Source of the DNA: an archaeon
GTDB taxonomy: Archaea > Altiarchaeota > Altiarchaeia > IMC4 > QMZM01
Direction: 5' to 3'
Length of the DNA stretch: 5,367 bases
Assembly (NCBI GenBank): GCA_029933895.1
Contig: JAOZNG010000088.1
Location: forward strand, 1-5,367
The position numbers were made by a program, and so were the translations under genes. This document shows positions 1 through 5,062 of the stretch, in pieces. Under the pieces are notes generated by a model. The model did no database searches. It was not told where the DNA came from and saw only the letters and a program-made list of their open reading frames with translations. Position 1 is the stretch's first letter; each line of letters begins with the position of its first letter.

Positions 1-450
1 TCTTTTGTTCTTTAAGACAATCTTCAACTGCGTCTTCTCTGGATGGCTGATGCAGTACTCGAACACCCTCCTCTCGATGCCCGGGTTTCCGCTGGATGGG
101 CCCTTGACGTCAGCAGATACGAAATCACATGAATCAAACAGGCCCTTCCTGAATAATGAGCCATTTGTTTCAAGCAGGATAGTGTGCCTCCTCTCCCCCA
201 ATCCATTAATCAACTCCCCCAGTGCCTCCTGCAAAAGCGGCTCTCCTCCCGTGAGGGAAACCCACCTTGTTTTTTCATCTATCTCCTTCATAACCTCTGC
301 CAGCGTTTTCTCTTCACCACCTCCATGGTCGGTATCACACCAGCGACAGTCCAGGTTGCATCCACTGAACCGGATGAAATTCATAACCCTGCCAGCTAAT
401 AAACCCTCCCCCTGGATTGATGTGAAAATCTCTTTTATTATGTAGGGCAT
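1..450 (-). CDS. queE: 7-carboxy-7-deazaguanine synthase QueE (radical SAM), 3' end cut by window edge
   Basis: QueE converts 6-carboxy-5,6,7,8-tetrahydropterin to 7-carboxy-7-deazaguanine, using SAM and a [4Fe-4S] cluster, on the way to preQ0. My translation of the minus strand from the ATG at 450-448 gives 150 residues open to the window edge. Seen: an N-terminal SIQGEG segment (residues about 11-16), the radical-SAM cluster motif CNLDCRWC with Cys31, Cys35 and Cys38 (CX3CX2C), TGGEP at 67-71 (SAM contact), ETNG at 94-97 and DVKGPSSG at 114-121, all typical of QueE. Archaeal family members are usually a little over 200 residues, so some 60-90 residues lie beyond position 1. The start codon directly follows the queC stop (TAA then ATG, no gap) and has no clear Shine-Dalgarno, so translation is probably coupled to queC. 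Family assignment is very secure. Confidence 0.95.
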   Translation of the reverse strand, partial: MPYIIKEIFTSIQGEGLLAGRVMNFIRFSGCNLDCRWCDTDHGGGEEKTLAEVMKEIDEKTRWVSLTGGEPLLQEALGELINGLGERRHTILLETNGSLFRKGLFDSCDFVSADVKGPSSGNPGIERRVFEYCISHPEKTQLKIVLKNKR

Positions 451-1140
451 TTAAATCTCGTATTCGATTGGATCCGTTAATCCCGCTTCCTTGAACCCGT
501 TCAGTCTAAGAATGCAGGAGTCGCATCTCCCGCATGCTTTTCCTTGACCTTTATAGCAGCTCCAGGTGTGTGAGAAATCAACACCCAACTCCACGCCTTT
601 CTTAACTATCTCCGCTTTCCCGTTATATAGGAGTGGGGTTCTGATTTCTATCTCTCCTCCCTCCACTGTTTTCTTGGTGGCTAAGTCTATGAGCTCCTGA
701 AATTTCTTGAAGTATTCTGGCCTGCAGTCAGGATATCCGCTGTAGTCAACGGCATGCGATCCTATGTAGATGGCGTCTGCACACCGTGTTTCAGCGTATG
801 CAAGGGCAAGACTTAGGAAGACGGTATTTCTTGCCGGGACATAGGTTCCAGGTATCTCTGTCTGTTCCTTGATCTCCTTGAGGGTTCTGTTCTCCGGGAT
901 CACCTCCCCTCCCGTGAGCGCAGACTCGAAGAGCCCTATCAGGCGGAGGTCGATTATCCTGTGCTCTTCTACAGAGAAATCCTTGGCGAGTTTTATGGCG
1001 CAGGCGATTTCTTTTTCATGTATCTGTCCGTAGTCGAATGTCAGTGCATGGATACTGTATCCCTCCCCTAACGCAACTGCTGTTGCAACACAGGAATCCA
1101 TCCCCCCACTCAGTAGACAAACAGCTGCCTTTTTCTTCAT
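451..1140 (-). CDS. queC: 7-cyano-7-deazaguanine (preQ0) synthase QueC
   Basis: QueC is the ATP-dependent amidation/dehydration enzyme that turns 7-carboxy-7-deazaguanine into preQ0, the base later inserted into archaeal tRNA for archaeosine. The 229-residue protein has normal QueC length. Seen: the PP-loop ATP pyrophosphatase motif SGGMDS at 11-16, VPARNT at 101-106, a conserved YSGYPDCRPEY block at 133-143, and a C-terminal zinc site made of Cys195, Cys203, Cys206 and Cys209. There is no fused glutamine amidotransferase domain, so it is ordinary QueC and not the Gat-QueC type proposed to act on preQ0-tRNA. The start ATG overlaps the queD stop in an ATGA. A GAGGTC Shine-Dalgarno-like element (plus-strand 1149-1154) lies 8 nt upstream and supports this start. 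No key residue appears to be missing. Confidence 0.96.
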   Translation of the reverse strand: MKKKAAVCLLSGGMDSCVATAVALGEGYSIHALTFDYGQIHEKEIACAIKLAKDFSVEEHRIIDLRLIGLFESALTGGEVIPENRTLKEIKEQTEIPGTYVPARNTVFLSLALAYAETRCADAIYIGSHAVDYSGYPDCRPEYFKKFQELIDLATKKTVEGGEIEIRTPLLYNGKAEIVKKGVELGVDFSHTWSCYKGQGKACGRCDSCILRLNGFKEAGLTDPIEYEI

Positions 1141-1478
1141 TCTCCAGCGACCTCAACCCATTTCCCGTTTCCCTCCCAGAGTTTTATGGAGTGGACTGTG
1201 ATTCTCTCCCTTAATCTGTTGTAAATCCACAACACAATATTTTCTGTTGTTGGGTTGTCAAATAAATCATTCAGGTTGCAGTGGTCTAGTTTATCAATTA
1301 TGGATTCATCAACAATCTTCTTCAGGTCATTGAAGTCGACGACCATGCCGTTTTCTCCCACTTCGCCTGATACGGTGACTTCAAGCTTGTAGGTGTGTCC
1401 ATGCACCTTCTCGCATTTCCCTTTATAGTCTTTCAGATGGTGTGCGGCATCAAAATAAAATTCCCTGCAGATCCTCAT
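1137..1478 (-). CDS. queD: 6-carboxy-5,6,7,8-tetrahydropterin synthase QueD
   Basis: QueD belongs to the PTPS/T-fold family and makes 6-carboxytetrahydropterin from dihydroneopterin triphosphate, the step before QueE. The 113-residue protein is compact but complete. Seen: zinc-ligand candidates His13 (in FDAAHH), His26 and His28, and the CX3HGH motif (Cys22, His26, His28) that marks QueD-type rather than classical pterin-synthase members. Also seen are VVDFNDLK at about 46-53, LDHCNLN at 64-70 (likely catalytic Asp65/His66), PTTENI at 76-81 and Glu102 in LWEG near the C-terminus. Its start overlaps the stop of the upstream lipoprotein-like gene (ATGA) and its stop overlaps the queC start (ATGA). 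A GGAGG sequence (plus-strand complement 1492-1496) lies 13 nt before the ATG, slightly far for a Shine-Dalgarno. Other archaeal PTPS paralogues exist, but the motif and the que neighbours favour QueD. Confidence 0.94.
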   Translation of the reverse strand: MRICREFYFDAAHHLKDYKGKCEKVHGHTYKLEVTVSGEVGENGMVVDFNDLKKIVDESIIDKLDHCNLNDLFDNPTTENIVLWIYNRLRERITVHSIKLWEGNGKWVEVAGE

Positions 1479-1903
1479 CTTCTTTCAGTCCCCTCCCTTA
1501 ATAGGCAGCAGCATGCGTCATTCGGCTGTCCTCTTGGACAGTATCTATCGCCAAACGGCTCATATCTCTCGTTTCTTCCTCCGATACGGCGGCATTCGAA
1601 GCCGTTCAGTCGGCAGATGCCGTCAACGTATCTGTTTCTGAGGCAGTAGTCTCTGCAGGAGTTGATTGTTTTTTTTATGGATTCCTCTGTTGTTGTGGTC
1701 GGGGCTGTTTCTGTTGTGGTCGGGGCTGTTTCTGTTGTGGTCGGGGCTGTTTCTGTTGTGGTCGGGGCTGTAGTTGCTGTGGCTGTGGAAGCTGACCCCG
1801 TGGTTGTTGTCTCCTGCATATCATTTATTTCTTCTGTTACGCAGCAGGTGAATAAAGCAAGGGCGGCCAGGAAAAAAATCTTGTTGTTGTATCTCTTTTC
1901 CAT
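1475..1903 (-). CDS. Secreted or lipid-anchored protein with Thr-rich repeat linker and eight-cysteine C-terminal domain (unknown function)
   Basis: I do not recognise a characterised family. The 142-residue protein has three visible parts. Residues 1-21 look like a signal peptide: basic N-region (KRYNNK), hydrophobic core FFLAALALF, then Cys20-Cys21 as a possible lipid-attachment site, although FTCC is not a canonical lipobox. Residues about 31-73 form a low-complexity Thr/Ala/Pro/Glu linker with a repeated TTTETAP heptad, the kind of segment that is often O-glycosylated in archaeal surface proteins (inference). Residues about 80-142 form a basic domain with cysteines at 83, 87, 97, 104, 122, 131, 132 and 133 (CX3C-X9-C-X6-C-X17-C-X8-CCC). 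This suggests a small disulfide-stabilised, knottin-like fold outside the cell; metal binding is an alternative. It is promoter-proximal in the operon and overlaps queD by 4 nt. A link to deazaguanine synthesis is not evident. Confidence 0.8.
   Translation of the reverse strand: MEKRYNNKIFFLAALALFTCCVTEEINDMQETTTTGSASTATATTAPTTTETAPTTTETAPTTTETAPTTTTEESIKKTINSCRDYCLRNRYVDGICRLNGFECRRIGGRNERYEPFGDRYCPRGQPNDACCCLLREGTERR
1691..1771. repeat. 21-bp tandem repeat, about 3.9 copies, inside the secreted-protein gene
   Basis: The plus-strand unit TGTTGTGGTCGGGGCTGTTTC occurs at 1691-1711, 1712-1732 and 1733-1753, with a fourth copy of 18 of 21 bases at 1754-1771. The copies are identical as read. 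The unit length is a multiple of three, so it codes a TTTETAP heptad on the minus strand, and changes in copy number would lengthen or shorten the linker without breaking the frame. Identity at synonymous positions suggests recent slippage or unequal-crossover expansion. Confidence 0.95.
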
Positions 1904-1927
1904 GATTTAAATTATCTGGTTGATGGA

Positions 1928-1935
1928 ATAAATAT
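1928..1935 (-). promoter_or_regulatory. Candidate TATA box for the minus-strand secreted protein-queDCE operon
   Basis: On the minus strand this reads ATATTTAT, centred about 28 nt upstream of the ATG at 1903. Archaeal transcription usually starts about 25 nt downstream of the TATA-box centre, which would give an almost leaderless mRNA. No strong BRE is obvious. The neighbouring palindrome at 1943-1950 could also serve this direction with a leader of about 18 nt. Confidence 0.5.
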
Positions 1936-1942
1936 CTCTGGG

Positions 1943-1950
1943 TTATATAA
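1943..1950 (+). promoter_or_regulatory. Candidate TATA box for the plus-strand methanopterin operon
   Basis: The sequence TTATATAA is a good match to archaeal TATA boxes and is centred about 23 nt before the ATG at 1969. Transcription would therefore start at or next to the start codon, giving a leaderless message. The GGGGAAAG just before the ATG is at most a weak Shine-Dalgarno. The element is a perfect 8-bp palindrome, so direction must come from flanking BRE-like bases, which are not clear here. Confidence 0.55.
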
Positions 1951-1968
1951 TCTTAACTGTGGGGAAAG

Positions 1969-3531
1969 ATGAGTGGAGAGATCACGCTTGCGTCACTTGG
2001 ATTCAGGGTTAACTGGGTCTATGAGGCATTGATTGAGACAGAGCTGTGGGATGGAGGAGGATTGCATATAAGGCCGGTTGGCGTGTACTCAACGGATCTG
2101 GACAAGATATGCGTATCCATGTACCGGAATAGATGCTACAGAAACCTCCTAAACAATCCGGAAGCGTCAATATATCTGCCGGAGGACTCAATCGATTTAT
2201 GCATAACAGAGAGGGATGAGGCGGAGAATAAATGCCGGGCCAGGATTGATGTTCTCCTTGAGCATATAGGTCCAGAACATAATGGTTGTGATAAACTCAC
2301 ATTCCAGATAAGCAACATAAACAAATTCAGGGATAGAGAGATAAATAAACCCATAAACAGGGCACAGTGTCTCTTTCTGGAATACCTGATAGATGAGTCA
2401 AGACGCACCCTGTCTCCTGGATATGCGGAGAGAACAGGGCACTATCGAAGGGTGATAGATAAGGTTGCTCCGGAGTCAGTCTACTCAAAACACATTACGG
2501 CTGGAGATGAATCCTGCGGGGTGATGCACGAGGTTGAAGTGGTTGCCCCATCTAGGTTGCATTTTGGGCTTATAGACCTGAACGGGTCCCTGGGCAGGGT
2601 GGACGGGTCAGCGGGTGTTTCCATTTCCTCCCCGTTCACGGATATTGTTGTGAAGAGGACTGATAAATCCGGGGTATCCATTAAAGGGGGCGCCGGATAC
2701 GACAGGAAGAGGGCTTCAGGGTTTGCAAAAAAATTATCCTCTGCATTGCATATAGAGGAGGGTGTTGACATCCATCTGAAATCCATTCTACCCCCGCATG
2801 TGGGGCTCGGAAGCACAACCAGTATGGGAATGTGCATTGGGGCGGGCATAAATGCTTTATTCTCCTGTGGGGTTGATAATGGTGGTGTTGCCAGAATCCT
2901 TGGGAGAGGTGGCACCTCCGGGGTGGGTGTTGCAGGATTTGATGCGGGTGGCTTCATAGTTGATGGTGGACACGACTTCAGGAGGAAGGGGGGGTGTTTC
3001 CTGCCATCTGATTACTCGGATATTGAGCCCCCACAGGTAGTCTCCAGGTGCTGTCTGCCGCCGAACTGGTTTTTTGTATGTGCCCTCCCAAAGCATCCGA
3101 GGATGTGTGCTGAGAGAGAGATGGATTTCTTCAGGGAGAAATGCCCGATAGATTACGGAGAAACAAACCTTCTCTCAAGGATTATTCTGCTTAAGTTGAT
3201 TCCTTCAGCTATGGAGGGAGATATAAAAACGTTCGGGGAGGCTATAACACAGATGCAGGACATCGGGTTTAAGAGATATGAGGTTGAGAGGCTTGGTAAC
3301 GGGATACATGAGCTCATGGATTACATGACCCGGAAGTCATGGGGTGCTGGGGTCTCATCATTCGGTCCCCTGGTCTTTGGGATAGTGGACACATACATGG
3401 ATGCATTAATCCTTAAAGAAAAGACAGCCAGGGTTGCAGAGGATATTGGTATTGAAGTAGAGAAGATATTTATATCAAATACGGACAATGAAGGAGCAAA
3501 AATTCTTAGACGGCATCAAGATAATAAATAG
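1969..3531 (+). CDS. mptG: Fusion of a DUF447 flavoprotein-like domain to beta-ribofuranosylaminobenzene 5'-phosphate synthase (methanopterin biosynthesis)
   Basis: The C-terminal part (about residues 186-515) is beta-RFAP synthase, a GHMP-superfamily enzyme. It joins PRPP to an aromatic acid, reported to be 4-hydroxybenzoate in methanogens, with loss of CO2 and PPi, starting the arylamine half of methanopterin. Seen: RLHFGL at 196-201, the Gly-rich loop PPHVGLGSTTSM at 275-286, RGGTSGVGVAGF at 313-324 with a following Gly-rich stretch to about 335, and WGAGVSSFGP at 458-467. Stand-alone synthases are about 320-340 residues, but this protein has 520. The extra N-terminal 185 residues resemble archaeal DUF447, an FMN-binding split-barrel family: HIRPVGV at 33-39, RNRCYRNLLNNPEA at 53-66 and a C-terminal NRA at 130-132. 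The reading frame is uninterrupted across the junction. An internal ATG at 2524 (Met186) could start a separate synthase, but it has only a distant GGAG. This is the first gene of a three-gene operon. Confidence 0.9.
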   Translation: MSGEITLASLGFRVNWVYEALIETELWDGGGLHIRPVGVYSTDLDKICVSMYRNRCYRNLLNNPEASIYLPEDSIDLCITERDEAENKCRARIDVLLEHIGPEHNGCDKLTFQISNINKFRDREINKPINRAQCLFLEYLIDESRRTLSPGYAERTGHYRRVIDKVAPESVYSKHITAGDESCGVMHEVEVVAPSRLHFGLIDLNGSLGRVDGSAGVSISSPFTDIVVKRTDKSGVSIKGGAGYDRKRASGFAKKLSSALHIEEGVDIHLKSILPPHVGLGSTTSMGMCIGAGINALFSCGVDNGGVARILGRGGTSGVGVAGFDAGGFIVDGGHDFRRKGGCFLPSDYSDIEPPQVVSRCCLPPNWFFVCALPKHPRMCAEREMDFFREKCPIDYGETNLLSRIILLKLIPSAMEGDIKTFGEAITQMQDIGFKRYEVERLGNGIHELMDYMTRKSWGAGVSSFGPLVFGIVDTYMDALILKEKTARVAEDIGIEVEKIFISNTDNEGAKILRRHQDNK

Positions 3532-4042
3532 CTTAGAGAGGGAGTCAGGAATAAGACTTACATTACTCCAGAAGATAATAGCCGTCACTAATGGTTCGAT
3601 AACACCGATTCTGGAGATATACTGTGGACAGACCATCGTCGTCGAAACGATATCGCAGAGGATCAGGCAGGCTGATTCAGATGTGGCAACGTGTCTTGGC
3701 ATAGAACCTGGAGAGAGCATAAATGATAGGGAGGTCCTTATAAGGGGTGAGAGAGATGGAATGGTTTTTGCCTATGCAAGATCCTATATGCCAGTGAAGT
3801 ATCTCCCCCCTGAGCTGTCCGAGAGCCTCATGACGGAGGACACACCCCTCGGGAAGCTTCTTATCAAATACAGGATTGAAGGCAGGAGAGAGCTTGGGGA
3901 TGTATGTATACGAGAGGATGGAGTGTATGAAACAAAAACAGGTAAAATAGATAGATTCCTTATAAAGAGATACAACTTCATCTCAAATAAAAAAGCAATT
4001 ATGCACATAACGGAGGTATACCCCCTCTCAGTCATCCAATAG
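3488..4042 (+). CDS. Chorismate pyruvate-lyase family protein (DUF98/Rv2949c-like), likely 4-hydroxybenzoate source
   Basis: The 184-residue protein fits the DUF98 family, whose mycobacterial member Rv2949c cleaves chorismate to 4-hydroxybenzoate and pyruvate. Family-like features seen are LLQKIIAVTNGSITPILE at about 26-43, an NDREVLI segment at 79-85 (Arg81 at the position of the chorismate-binding arginine), YARSYMP at 96-102, LGKLL at 121-125, EGRREL at 131-136 (acidic/arginine active-site region) and a C-terminal KRYNFI...MHITEVYP stretch. It has no DNA-binding HTH, so it is not a UTRA-type regulator. The start overlaps the end of the DUF447-mptG gene by 44 nt in another frame. It lacks a visible Shine-Dalgarno, and no other ATG occurs in frame before residue 92. 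Because 4-hydroxybenzoate is the reported MptG substrate, the neighbour supports the assignment. The enzymatic role is inferred, not shown. Confidence 0.85.
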   Translation: MKEQKFLDGIKIINSLERESGIRLTLLQKIIAVTNGSITPILEIYCGQTIVVETISQRIRQADSDVATCLGIEPGESINDREVLIRGERDGMVFAYARSYMPVKYLPPELSESLMTEDTPLGKLLIKYRIEGRRELGDVCIREDGVYETKTGKIDRFLIKRYNFISNKKAIMHITEVYPLSVIQ

Positions 4043-4045
4043 GCT

Positions 4046-5062
4046 ATGGGCAAAATAAAATCCGTTGGCGTCGACCCCGGCAGCATGTCATGGGATGTGG
4101 TCTGCCTCAGGGGACAGGAGACGATCTGGCAGAAGAGCCTACCCACTGAATCCATAAAGAGCATGGGGCGGGAGTTAATAGATGAGATAGTGGACTTGAA
4201 ACCCGATGTCGTGTCTGCACCCTCCGGATATGGGCTTCCGCTCACAGAAATCAGCGACCTGGATGAAAAAAGACGCTTTGAGATTACCCTCAGGAAACGG
4301 GATGAAGGAACCGTGATGGGTTTGCTGGATTTTCTGAACAGATTAAAGGAAACCGAACTTAAGGCATATATACTGCCTTCGGTTAAACATCTGCGGACTG
4401 TTCCGGTCCACAGAAAGATTAATAAGATTGATATGGGCACCCCCGATAAGGTTTGTTCTGTTGCGTACTCGATGTATCTCCTGGATGATGGATATGATTC
4501 AGGCTTCACTGAGTCCTCTTTTATACACTGTGAGTTAGGCTACGGCTTTAATGCATTTATTGCTGTGGAGGGAGGCCGGATTGTGGATGGTATTGGTGGC
4601 TCTATGAGCTCGGGAGGGAATTTATGTCCGGGCATGGTGGATATGGAGCTCGCGTATCTTCGTGGAGTTGTTGGGAAAGAGGATATACTCTCTGGAGGAT
4701 ATGAGTCCATAAACCAGCCCTTGGATATAAAGGGGGAGTACCTGGTTGAGGCAGTGATGAGGGATATATACAGGCTTCTGTCTGCGGTTTCACCGGAATA
4801 TATCCTTTTTTCGTTCAGGGATGATGGGCCTGCCGCATCCATAGTTGAAGAGGTTTCAGGTGTTTTTGAGGAGGGGGTTGAGGTGGTGTTGCTTCCCTCA
4901 GGGGGTGATGTGAAGAATTCAGCTTTAGGGAGTGCTTTTATTGCGAACGGGCTTGCAGGTGGGGTGTTTAAGGAGCTTGTTGATGTCCTGGGGCTGAGGA
5001 ACTCATCCGGCTCTGTTTTTGATTATATCTATCCCCCGCTTGATGTCTCATTCCTTGATTGA
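4046..5062 (+). CDS. DUF1464 family protein, ASKHA-fold kinase-like, function unknown
   Basis: The 338-residue protein resembles the archaeal DUF1464 family (about 330-350 residues), which has been labelled a predicted butyrate kinase only by computation. Features consistent with an actin/sugar-kinase/Hsp70 (ASKHA) fold are an N-terminal phosphate-1-like GVDPGSMSWD at 8-17, a second glycine-rich segment around 164-191 (LGYGFNAFIA, then GGRIVDGIGGS) and a C-terminal KNSALGSAFIANGL at 290-303. SAPSGYGLP at 57-65 may help form the substrate pocket. It starts 3 nt after the stop of the chorismate-lyase gene, in the same frame, so the two are co-transcribed and separated by TAG GCT. The GGAGGT at 4012-4017 is too far upstream to serve this ATG, so coupling is likely. 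Its place behind two methanopterin arylamine genes suggests a role there rather than in butyrate metabolism; this is inference. Its 3' end overlaps the convergent gene by 34 bp. Confidence 0.83.
   Translation: MGKIKSVGVDPGSMSWDVVCLRGQETIWQKSLPTESIKSMGRELIDEIVDLKPDVVSAPSGYGLPLTEISDLDEKRRFEITLRKRDEGTVMGLLDFLNRLKETELKAYILPSVKHLRTVPVHRKINKIDMGTPDKVCSVAYSMYLLDDGYDSGFTESSFIHCELGYGFNAFIAVEGGRIVDGIGGSMSSGGNLCPGMVDMELAYLRGVVGKEDILSGGYESINQPLDIKGEYLVEAVMRDIYRLLSAVSPEYILFSFRDDGPAASIVEEVSGVFEEGVEVVLLPSGGDVKNSALGSAFIANGLAGGVFKELVDVLGLRNSSGSVFDYIYPPLDVSFLD

Noticed and set aside
5..445. Plus-strand open frame of 146 codons at the left edge
   Set aside because: It lies opposite queE, whose radical-SAM motifs are all present on the minus strand. 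The plus-strand protein is Ser/Pro-rich with no recognisable motif.
1662..1910. Plus-strand Val-rich open frame of 82 codons
   Set aside because: Its VVVGAVS repeats are only the other-strand reading of the 21-bp tandem repeat in the secreted-protein gene.
2503..2526. Internal start at 2524 making a stand-alone beta-RFAP synthase
   Set aside because: The frame is continuous with the DUF447-like part, and the GGAG at 2503-2506 is 17 nt away, too far for a normal Shine-Dalgarno. A minor second product cannot be excluded.
2481..2957. Minus-strand open frame of 158 codons within the beta-RFAP synthase region
   Set aside because: It is Pro-rich shadow coding opposite the conserved GHMP motifs of MptG.
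3469..3476. TTTATATC as a possible internal promoter for the chorismate-lyase gene
   Set aside because: It is only about 15 nt before the ATG, so the predicted transcription start would fall inside the gene, and it lies within mptG coding sequence. Co-transcription with the upstream gene is simpler.
3784..4509. Minus-strand open frame of 241 codons
   Set aside because: It is opposite the chorismate-lyase and DUF1464 genes, both with family-like motifs. The minus-strand product is Ser/Arg-rich and has no domain I recognise.
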